Under the pieces are notes generated by a model. That model searched no databases, was not told where the DNA came from, and worked only from the letters and a program-made list of their open reading frames with translations. From contig NZ_BMPE01000029.1 in assembly GCF_014647435.1 (NCBI RefSeq), forward strand, positions 1 through 40,984: 40,984 bases of DNA, written 5' to 3'. This document shows, one piece after another, positions 33,714 through 40,984 of this stretch (the stretch's first letter is position 1; the number at the start of each line of letters is the position of its first letter). The translations under genes were made by a program, and so were the position numbers. The DNA is from Deinococcus radiotolerans. Its GTDB lineage: Bacteria; Deinococcota; Deinococci; Deinococcales; Deinococcaceae.

Positions 33714-35434
33714 CGCACGAATATGGCAACAAAACCCACCACATTCCCGAGACAGTCCCAGTATCCTCCTGGATCTGGGGGCACCGACTCCGTCAAGGTC
33801 AAGACTGGGTGGAATACACCCTGGAATTCTTAAACGTCCTCGTCGGCTACGACTATGCGCTGGGGCGAGGCATTTGCGGCCCGGACGACGCCACGCCCCC
33901 GCAACCCTACCGGAAGTACAGCCGGCTTGGCCTACGAAGGTTCGTGTTCTTCGACGGCGTCAGTGGAAAAATTGACGAAAGGGACGTCAAGGCGACCGCG
34001 CAACTGAAAGAGCAGCTGCAGCGGACCCCGTTAATGACCGACAAAGAGGGATCTACAGACGTCCTGGCCTCCGTGCAGTCGCTCCTACGCTCCTACACCG
34101 CCGTGGAAAAACAGCGGTCATGGTTCGCCAAGTCGCTGTTTCCTGTGCACGAGCACCTCCTGTTCTGGGAAGCGCTGCGTAAAGAGGACAAGACCCCTGG
34201 TAAAGGTGGCATTCTGCCGCTGTTCGGTGACCCCACCTTGGACGCAGATACCGCTGAGCTCGATAAGGGCATCAGCCTGTCCGCCCGGAACTTTTTTGCG
34301 CGGGGGGGGGAGCTGTATTACCTCATGCTGTCCGCAGGAACGCACAGCGACCCAGCCCTGGCCGCCGCCATCGGTGGTCAGCTTCAGCTGCTCCTCCGGG
34401 AATCGAGCCCTGCCATTGGGCGCTTGGCGGCCCTGATCGATGCCACTTGGGCCCGTCAGGAACCGAGCGCTGAGCTCTCTTTGGCACGGGAAACCAGCGA
34501 AGAAAAAGGTGGGCATCTGGGCTGGCTGCCCCGGAAGGATGATCCGCTGTTTCACGTCTTCGCTCAGGACGTAGCGCAGCTGCTCCGGGCGCCCCTGGGC
34601 GTCACCGACGCCCTGACGTCGCTCGCCCACCTGATGGCGTTTCACTTGACGCTCTACATCTACCGGCGGGCCCACGCCGTACTGGCCCCTAGCGCCCCTA
34701 GTCCCGCTCTGCTGCTAGACCTGCTGGACCAGGACGGCGACAGTACGCTGCGGCGCGCGTCCAGTGCCCACTTCCGTGAGCAAGAGGCCGTCCAAGCTCA
34801 GGCGGTGCGGGCTTTTGTCACGGCCACGGTCGAGGCTGCCTGGGCCGATGTGACGCCAGACAAGTCGTTTGGCTTGGCGCTGCGCGAACACACCAAACGC
34901 TGGTCTCTTGGGAAAGCCAAAGTCACCAAGGGCTCGGGCGAGGGCCCCAAAGGTAAGAAGAGCGCCGCAGACCACGACTTTTACCTGTGGGTCGACCGAC
35001 TCGCCGCGAGTTCCGGTGGGCTGAACCGGGCCCTCGTGGCCGAGCAGCTCGCGGACTTGGTCATGCCCGACTTCACGAAGCACTTCCTGGGCGTGCACCG
35101 CAAACTCGCCAAGTCATGCGGCTTTGTCGCTCCTCCTCAGGGTCAGAGCGCGCGGTATGTGATGGGCAACGAGCTGCTCAAGGCCCTTGTTCTGGCCTTA
35201 ACCGGACAGGAGCGCGACATGGAATACGCAGAGTTCCTGCAGGCACTGTATGACCGGTACGGCCTAGTGATTGGCCTGGATCAGGCGCGGCTGTCAGGCG
35301 TCTTTGACCGGCATGGCATCAACGCCGACTACTATCAGCGTAACCAGCAAGCCCTCTTGGACAAACTCACGAGCGCCGGATTGGCCAAGGAGTACTCCGA
35401 TGCCACCGCTCTCGTCAGCGGGAGACTGTCTTGA
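33710..35434 (+). CDS. DptG-position protein of the restriction complex
   Basis: The 574-residue protein lies between the DptF- and DptH-like genes with four-base overlaps on both sides, the place of DptG. I see no nucleotide-binding or nuclease motif; it is mostly helical, with no membrane segment. Near the start are WIWGHRLRQGQDWVEYTLEFL and GYDYALGRG, and a lysine-rich loop (KVTKGSGEGPKGKK, about 403-416) could contact DNA. It is longer than the DptG proteins I remember (about 400-450 residues). Assignment rests mainly on position, so the symbol is withheld. Confidence 0.65.
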   Translation: MTHEYGNKTHHIPETVPVSSWIWGHRLRQGQDWVEYTLEFLNVLVGYDYALGRGICGPDDATPPQPYRKYSRLGLRRFVFFDGVSGKIDERDVKATAQLKEQLQRTPLMTDKEGSTDVLASVQSLLRSYTAVEKQRSWFAKSLFPVHEHLLFWEALRKEDKTPGKGGILPLFGDPTLDADTAELDKGISLSARNFFARGGELYYLMLSAGTHSDPALAAAIGGQLQLLLRESSPAIGRLAALIDATWARQEPSAELSLARETSEEKGGHLGWLPRKDDPLFHVFAQDVAQLLRAPLGVTDALTSLAHLMAFHLTLYIYRRAHAVLAPSAPSPALLLDLLDQDGDSTLRRASSAHFREQEAVQAQAVRAFVTATVEAAWADVTPDKSFGLALREHTKRWSLGKAKVTKGSGEGPKGKKSAADHDFYLWVDRLAASSGGLNRALVAEQLADLVMPDFTKHFLGVHRKLAKSCGFVAPPQGQSARYVMGNELLKALVLALTGQERDMEYAEFLQALYDRYGLVIGLDQARLSGVFDRHGINADYYQRNQQALLDKLTSAGLAKEYSDATALVSGRLS

Positions 35435-38400
35435 CCACACCGACGCTGACCCGCGCTCTATTGCTTGTGCTGCGAGACCTCCTGACCACAACAGCGTCCA
35501 GACAGCGAAGCTTTGTGCGTTTGAACGGCTTTGACGAGGCGACCTACCGCACCCTACTCGGCGAGTTACGCCTGCTGGGCGATAAGTTAAACGACCGCGA
35601 ACTCCTGATCCGGACGACGGGACGCATTGCTGGGTTTGACGGCTACGCTATGGAGCCGGAAAAGTCACCCACCTGGTACCGCAACAACGTGCCGGCTACG
35701 CACGCCCTAGTGCTAATCAGCAATACCGTCACGTCCGATGCGCAGAGCCTCAAAGACCTCTTCACGGTCGACGAAGCGACGCTGGCGCAACCCAACCTGG
35801 GCTTGCCTCACCTGCTCAATGCCGCGTTCCGGACCTTTACCTTAACCCCTGACGCCCGGAAAGAACTGATGGCCTTTGTAGCCCGGCTCAACCGAATTCG
35901 CAAACCCCAAGTGCGGAGCCTCGCAGCTTTCTTTGACGCGCTCAATCGGGAGCTCACAGCTCAACCCGGTCTTGCCATCAGAGGCGCCATTGGCCTGAAC
36001 CTTCCGGAACTGGGCCTGTTCCGCTGTGCTGATCTGGCGACGGCCGACGCCCAGCGCAGTGACCGGCTGCTGCAAGCCAATATCACGGCGGCTGCCCTCG
36101 GCGGTGAATTGCTCGAGCCAGCGCGGCTTGACACCTACCGCAACAGCGTCAAGAAGCACGAACCCCTCTTTGAAGACGAAGGAACGCGTGGCCTCACCCC
36201 TCAGGTGAAGGCGGCGCTGCTGCGCCGGTTCTTGACGGATGTGCTCAGTGGGGACGACCTGCGCAGCGTGCTACAACTCGACTGGCGCGACGTCGAGCCA
36301 GTGCTGTACAAACCCACACAGACCACCGCCAAAGCCAAACGTCAGGCGCTTGGCCTTGAAGTCAGAGCGCACACCCAAGCGGCCCTGCCGGGTGATCCAA
36401 CCCTCAGTGGGGACGCCCAGGAGGCGCTCGATGATTTGCTCAAGGGAACAGAGCCAGCGCCGGAGCACGTGCAAGCGCTGATCAATGAACTTGGCAGCCT
36501 TCTGCCCAAACGCGTTGGGGCCGCGCTCGCCCGCTTGGCCCGCCCCACGCTCATTGAAGGCCACGACTTCGTCCTCGATGTGCTGCGCGCCCTAATCAGC
36601 ATGCTGCACCCCCGGCCGGAGAGCGCCCAGGGCAAAGCGGCGCAAGTCACGGTAACAGCCGACGAACCTACGGGAGAGCACAGCAAGCAAGCGGCGGAAG
36701 CGTTCCTTGCCCTCTACGGCGGCCTGGCCAGCTTCCTGCCGCACGTCACCTGGACATTTGACGTCCTCCGTCAGGCGCCTAACGACTTTGAGACCACCGG
36801 TCCCAGTAGCCTGCGGTTCAAAATTGAAGTGACGTCTGAACTCTTCCAAGACAGCACAGAGCTCCTGTGGCACTTCGACCCCAAGGGCCCCCTGGGCGCC
36901 GCCGTTGAGCACCTGCAGGCCACAGTGCGCGATGGCCCCGCCGTCATTCCCGTGTTTACCGCTGACCACGCCGTCTCACCGACGCACATTGACCTGCAGC
37001 GTCCCCACGAGAGTCTTGGCGCGTACCACACGCGCCCGCAGGACCTTCGCGCCCTGCTGAGCGGGCCTTTGCCCGGTTGGGTGGGTGCGGCCGCCAGCGA
37101 GCGGCTGCTCACCGAACATGCCAACCTCGAGACGGCCTGGGACACTTACGTCCGCTCTGCGCTGGCTGGAGGCCTGCTCTCTACGTCCACGAATGCCCTA
37201 CTCGACGCGTACGATTCGTGGATGCAGTCGTTCCTGGATAGCGTGCGCCAGCCGACCGGGCTCCGCCACGTTATGCCGCTCGTCGCACGCGCCTGGACCG
37301 TCACCGGCCACGAAGATGACACTTGGGCGGTCGTGCCGTCCGTTCATCCGTTCAAGCTGCACTGGTGGCAGGAACGGCACCACGCCCTGAGCACGGTCAT
37401 TGGGCGCATCCTGACCGAGCACGACACGCCCGACATTATTGATGAGTCCCGCTTTCTGCAGGGCCTTGACGGGACGTTCGGGTCGAGCGGCGCACCCGGC
37501 GTCCTGGGTCTGAAACTGCCCTCCCAGCATGCCCGCTACCTGGCGCCAGCTCATGCCGAAGGAGGCTATGAGCTGTTTGTTCCCATCAAGCACGAAGAGG
37601 AGCACGCCGGTACCTCCGACGCGAAAACGCACGCCGCCTACGCCGCCAAAGAAATGGCCCGCGTCATTGAGGACTACATCGAGACCTACCCGTTTGTGCT
37701 CGACGGCCTCGAGGTATACCTCGTGGAATGCCGGAACGTGGCCCTGCCAGGCCTACTTGCCGATCACCTCGTGCGCGTTGCGGAGCGGCGTAAATGGAAG
37801 TTGAAGTGCACGCTCGTTGTTCAATCCCCAAATGAAGGCGCGGCGCTGTATCGCGATGTGCAGCGGTGGGTTCGAGACCATGAGGAGGCCCTGACGCGCC
37901 GAGCCGACGCGTATTTCCCCGACCTCACCCTGCGAGTGGTGGAGGTGCCCTTCCATGAACTGATGCAAAGTGTGTCAGACACGGACATCGCCATTCTCGC
38001 CGACGTCATCGGCACCCGGGGTCAGGAAGTGCAGGACGCTGTGGTGGACAGCCTCACCACGCCGCTCGAGGGCCTGCTCACCCACGCCGCTCAGACTCAT
38101 GAGCCGCACCAGGCGGGGCATCAGGACCGCTCCATTCCCCTCACGGCCACAGCCCTGCCGCGAGTTGCCCACCGCTACCTACTCGTCCAGTACGCCGCGT
38201 ACAAAGGGCAAGACGTTACCCGCCGCATGGCCGAAGACGAGACGGTGCAGTTCAGCCTGAACGTGTCCCTTGACCGGTGGCGCACCGAGCTCACCGCCCT
38301 CCACGAGACATTCAACTGGATTATCTGCTACGACACCGTGGTGGACCGGTACCTTCTGGAAAGCAATTTCCCTGACGCGGTTCAGGTGATCCGCTACTCC

Positions 38401-40557
38401 ATGGGCATCGGGCCCGACCGGGCGCACAAGCTGACGGTCTCCTCCTCACGTAAGGTGCAGCGCAGCGTTACCCGCCGCCTCAGTGCCAACCTCACCAACC
38501 TGATCCCGACTCTGCCGCCCACCGTCGCCCAGGACGTGGCCCAGGCCCTTGTGGACGCCGCCAAACAGGTGTCTGGGGACATTGTGCTGCGCGCCGCAGG
38601 ACCTGGGGCCTACCTCAACGAGATTTTAGGCATGGTCACGGCCAAAGCTACCGTGGAGGCGACCGAGGCGGACAGACCGGGGGTCCTGCGCACCTGGCTG
38701 TACCTGGACGACTTCCCGCACTGGTTCAAAGGGAAGATCCCAGATCTGCTGCGCCTCTCACTCAGCACTGACGACGCTGGACAACTGCAGGTGGACGCCC
38801 TCGTGGTGGAAACCAAATGCATCGAGAACGCCTCGTTCGACCGCGAAGCGCGGGACGCGCAGGTGCAGGTGCGGGCCGGCGCAACACGCCTGGCGCGCGT
38901 GTGGGCTCCCGGTGCCCTCCACCTCGACGCTCCTTACTGGTACGACCAACTGGCCCAGGCTCTGGCCGGCACAATGCACATTGAGTATGACGACCTGGCC
39001 GTCTGGAACGACGCGGTGGACGCCTTGACCCGCGGTGCGTTCACACTCCACGTCCGCGGTGAAACTCATATTTATTGCCACAACGGCATGGGAACCCTGA
39101 CCGGCCGCACTCACGCTACGCAAGAGTTCACCGCTGTGGGCAACACGGATGGCACCATCCCGATGATTGCTCATCATTACGCCCGCCCAGGCTTCCTGAA
39201 TCGCCTGCGCTACCTAGCCGAGCAGCACCACGCGGGCGTGACCGAAGCCACCTGGCGTCTGGCCGATGAGCACGTGAATTTTCAAGACGCCGGCGACTCC
39301 GAGACGAGTAATCCCGACATGCCCCACGGAACGGGTGTCCTCATTCCTCAGAACGGCGTGCCTCAGCCAACCGACGAGACCGGATCAACGCCAGATCCCG
39401 GCCCAGACGACCAATCCGGCGAGGCTTCCCCGGACGATCCCGATCATGCCCTGCACAGTTGGCTGACTCTCAAAGCCCAACAAATGGACCGGCTGCTGCG
39501 CCAGTACGGCTTCGGCCTCTTTCCGATTCGCGTGGAAGACGCCGACGTCGGGGCTACCATCGTCCGCTTTAAAGTCCGGTTACACCCTGGTCAGGAACTT
39601 AGCAGATTGCAGCGCCAGGCGGAGAATCTCGCCCGGGACCTCGCGTCCCCCAGCATCCCTTTTATTGACAACGTGCTGGGCAGTTCGTTTGTCGGAATTG
39701 ATATTGCCCGGGAGACCCCGACGGCCATTCCTCTGATGCCCTGGCTGCAGGCCCTTCCAGCGGGCCAACCTGGGGCTCTACCGGTGATCCTCGGCCAGAC
39801 CCCCGACGGCCGGAACATCGAAGAAGACCTCAGTGAATTTCCGCATCTGCTCGTGGCTGGCGCCACCAACTCGGGTAAATCCGTCTTCTTGCGTAACCTC
39901 GTTCTGTGCCTCATCAGCACCTACGGCCCGAATGACCTCAAGCTGCTGATTGTTGACCCCAAACAAACGGACTTCAGTTTCTTCGAGACCTTGCCGCACT
40001 TGATAGGTGGAAAGGTCATCACCAGTCCAGATGAGGCTCGGGACCGTCTGCTGGCCCTCGTGAAAGAAGAAATGCCTCGCCGCCAACAGGTCATGCGTGG
40101 ACGTAGCTTAAAAATTAAAGACTTCAACACCCGCTACCCGGCAGAAGCCTTGCCGCCAGTAGTAGCCATCATCGATGAGTACGCGCAGCTGCTCAGCATA
40201 ATGGGGAAAAAGGACCGGGAGGCCTTTGAACGGGACCTGATGAGTCTCGCGGCAGTGGCCCGCGCCACAGGCATTCACTTGATCCTGGCCACCCAACGCC
40301 CTAGCGCCGACGTGGTCACCGGCACCTTAAAAGCCAACCTGCCGGCGCGCATTGCTTTCAAAGTAGCCTCAGGCGTAGATTCCCGCATCGTTCTTGACAC
40401 CGTTGGCGCGGAGAATCTGCTAGGCCGCGGAGACATGCTCTACCGGAAATCAAGTGGGGAGGTGATTCGCCTGCAGGCTCCCTATCTCTCCGAAGAAGAC
40501 CTTCTAACTTATATTCAGTCCTCTATTGGCGAGAAGCGGGAACCCCAGCCATCATAA
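35431..40557 (+). CDS. dptH: DptH-like restriction protein with PD-(D/E)XK motif and FtsK/HerA-type motor
   Basis: The 1708-residue protein starts at a TTG overlapping the previous stop. Its first 1000 residues are helical and unassigned. Residues about 1080-1170 show a nuclease-like core: PD at 1104-1105 and ETK at 1127-1129 (LVVETKC), fitting PD-(D/E)XK. A proline/aspartate-rich linker (about 1300-1340) leads to an FtsK/SpoIIIE-type motor with Walker A GATNSGKS near 1476, IVDPKQTDFSFF, Walker B VVAIIDEYAQLL near 1575 and the ATQRPSADVVTGTLKANLP signature. Size and order match DptH/DndH, the translocase of phosphorothioation-linked restriction. It would pump DNA and cut it where the sulfur mark is missing. 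A terminator follows. Confidence 0.8.
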   Translation: MTTPTLTRALLLVLRDLLTTTASRQRSFVRLNGFDEATYRTLLGELRLLGDKLNDRELLIRTTGRIAGFDGYAMEPEKSPTWYRNNVPATHALVLISNTVTSDAQSLKDLFTVDEATLAQPNLGLPHLLNAAFRTFTLTPDARKELMAFVARLNRIRKPQVRSLAAFFDALNRELTAQPGLAIRGAIGLNLPELGLFRCADLATADAQRSDRLLQANITAAALGGELLEPARLDTYRNSVKKHEPLFEDEGTRGLTPQVKAALLRRFLTDVLSGDDLRSVLQLDWRDVEPVLYKPTQTTAKAKRQALGLEVRAHTQAALPGDPTLSGDAQEALDDLLKGTEPAPEHVQALINELGSLLPKRVGAALARLARPTLIEGHDFVLDVLRALISMLHPRPESAQGKAAQVTVTADEPTGEHSKQAAEAFLALYGGLASFLPHVTWTFDVLRQAPNDFETTGPSSLRFKIEVTSELFQDSTELLWHFDPKGPLGAAVEHLQATVRDGPAVIPVFTADHAVSPTHIDLQRPHESLGAYHTRPQDLRALLSGPLPGWVGAAASERLLTEHANLETAWDTYVRSALAGGLLSTSTNALLDAYDSWMQSFLDSVRQPTGLRHVMPLVARAWTVTGHEDDTWAVVPSVHPFKLHWWQERHHALSTVIGRILTEHDTPDIIDESRFLQGLDGTFGSSGAPGVLGLKLPSQHARYLAPAHAEGGYELFVPIKHEEEHAGTSDAKTHAAYAAKEMARVIEDYIETYPFVLDGLEVYLVECRNVALPGLLADHLVRVAERRKWKLKCTLVVQSPNEGAALYRDVQRWVRDHEEALTRRADAYFPDLTLRVVEVPFHELMQSVSDTDIAILADVIGTRGQEVQDAVVDSLTTPLEGLLTHAAQTHEPHQAGHQDRSIPLTATALPRVAHRYLLVQYAAYKGQDVTRRMAEDETVQFSLNVSLDRWRTELTALHETFNWIICYDTVVDRYLLESNFPDAVQVIRYSMGIGPDRAHKLTVSSSRKVQRSVTRRLSANLTNLIPTLPPTVAQDVAQALVDAAKQVSGDIVLRAAGPGAYLNEILGMVTAKATVEATEADRPGVLRTWLYLDDFPHWFKGKIPDLLRLSLSTDDAGQLQVDALVVETKCIENASFDREARDAQVQVRAGATRLARVWAPGALHLDAPYWYDQLAQALAGTMHIEYDDLAVWNDAVDALTRGAFTLHVRGETHIYCHNGMGTLTGRTHATQEFTAVGNTDGTIPMIAHHYARPGFLNRLRYLAEQHHAGVTEATWRLADEHVNFQDAGDSETSNPDMPHGTGVLIPQNGVPQPTDETGSTPDPGPDDQSGEASPDDPDHALHSWLTLKAQQMDRLLRQYGFGLFPIRVEDADVGATIVRFKVRLHPGQELSRLQRQAENLARDLASPSIPFIDNVLGSSFVGIDIARETPTAIPLMPWLQALPAGQPGALPVILGQTPDGRNIEEDLSEFPHLLVAGATNSGKSVFLRNLVLCLISTYGPNDLKLLIVDPKQTDFSFFETLPHLIGGKVITSPDEARDRLLALVKEEMPRRQQVMRGRSLKIKDFNTRYPAEALPPVVAIIDEYAQLLSIMGKKDREAFERDLMSLAAVARATGIHLILATQRPSADVVTGTLKANLPARIAFKVASGVDSRIVLDTVGAENLLGRGDMLYRKSSGEVIRLQAPYLSEEDLLTYIQSSIGEKREPQPS

Positions 40558-40616
40558 AACTGGTCCGTCAGAGTAATTGATGCCAACTGACATGGGATAA
40601 TATTTATCGGCTTCTT

Positions 40617-40639
40617 GGCCAGCATCGTAGATGCTGGCC
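40617..40639 (+). terminator. Terminator after the restriction genes
   Basis: GGCCAGCATC (40617-40626) and GATGCTGGCC (40630-40639) form a perfect 10-base stem with a 3-base loop, followed by TCCTTATT. It lies 60 bases after the DptH-like stop. Confidence 0.7.
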
Positions 40640-40805
40640 TCCTTATTGAAGTGTTTCCGATCTCCGAGACAGACCTTTCACGCGCCGACCTGATTCGCCC
40701 GTTCCAAACGTACTTCCGCCATTAAGAATAATACTGCAGGGCACCGATTTACGTGTATCCGGCAAACCGAAAAAGTATGCAACCACTGACCACTAGCTCA
40801 CGCCT

Positions 40806-40984
40806 AGGAAACAGGATCAACTGCAGCACTTCATCACCGATTGCCCCTGGGAGGCCCAAGGCGTCACTGATCGTGTTCAACCACTTTTGAGTAGGTGGGA
40901 GGCCATGTTGTGTAGCGATGCTGACTACCCTTCAAAACGGGACATGAGTGTGCTCAAGTTGCGCCAGGATGCGCCGGACGGATG
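40806..40984 (+). pseudogene. Transposase N-terminal fragment (IS701-like), running off the window
   Basis: The frame reads RKQDQLQHFITDCPWEAQGV, resembling the N-terminal QL..F..DSPWD segment of IS701-like transposases. A stop codon lies nine codons before the matching part and no start codon is seen, so the gene has lost its beginning. Similarity fades after about 40 codons, although the frame stays open to the last base. It complements the C-terminal fragment at 1-333 on the same strand. Between this fragment and the terminator (40640-40805) no gene is supported. Confidence 0.5.

Noticed and set aside
40590..40728. Short frame around the last terminator encoding a peptide ending RADLIRPFQTYFRH
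   Set aside because: It has no good start codon or ribosome site, overlaps the terminator stem, and matches no family I know. It might be the tail of a dead gene.
1..40984. CRISPR arrays, tRNA or rRNA genes
   Set aside because: No regularly spaced repeats and no tRNA- or rRNA-like sequence were noticed in reading the window; a dedicated scan was not possible.

Overview
The window looks like chromosome or plasmid DNA of a Deinococcus or close relative. Base composition is strongly GC-rich, and at least five genes start exactly 6 bases after a TAnnnT -10 hexamer, the leaderless-promoter arrangement I associate with Deinococcus. The gene content is that of an accessory (defence and mobile) region: fragments of a similar transposase sit at both edges (C-terminal part at 1-333, N-terminal part at 40806-40984), and no housekeeping gene is visible. 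The organism assignment is an inference.

Layout. 726-3898 (minus): a McrBC-like pair, nuclease gene first and AAA+ ATPase second, divergent from a phage-type conserved gene (4043-4669). 5017-7275 (minus): a vWA-domain protein under a strong promoter with symmetric elements, and a MerR-type regulator upstream. 7541-9509 (plus): a 56-residue putative secreted peptide followed by a TPR regulator with a C-terminal winged helix. 9576-11631 (minus): a WYL regulator and a membrane-protein gene broken by an in-frame TAG. 11840-12150 (minus): the decayed relic of a second copy of the vWA gene.

12681-24392 (plus) is the most striking part: seven tightly packed genes (overlaps or gaps of 0-3 bases) encoding an exported membrane-anchored protein, a small three-helix membrane protein, a tubulin-like GTPase of 1071 residues with a C-terminal zinc ribbon, a MotA/TolQ-like (ZorA-like) channel with a coiled-coil tail, a MotB/OmpA-like (ZorB-like) stator partner, a leucine-rich-repeat-variant scaffold, and a membrane pseudokinase fused to SH3 and a right-handed beta-helix. 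I infer an ion-driven envelope machine coupled to a cytoskeletal GTPase, possibly defensive. I do not recognise it as a named system.

24393-25244 is an IS5-family (IS1031-like) element inserted exactly at the stop codon of the pseudokinase gene, with a TAA target duplication. Its transposase has an internal TGA.

25330-40557 (plus) has its own promoter and looks like a DNA phosphorothioation modification-restriction locus of unusual composition: DUF4007 protein, large BrxC/PglY-like ATPase, PAPS-reductase-like sulfur-transfer enzyme, cysteine desulfurase, then DptF-, DptG- and DptH-like restriction proteins. DndB, DndD and DndE are not seen. Codon use here (more TTA, CTA and TTG) differs from the left half, suggesting separate acquisition. 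The segment ends in a hairpin terminator and transposase debris.
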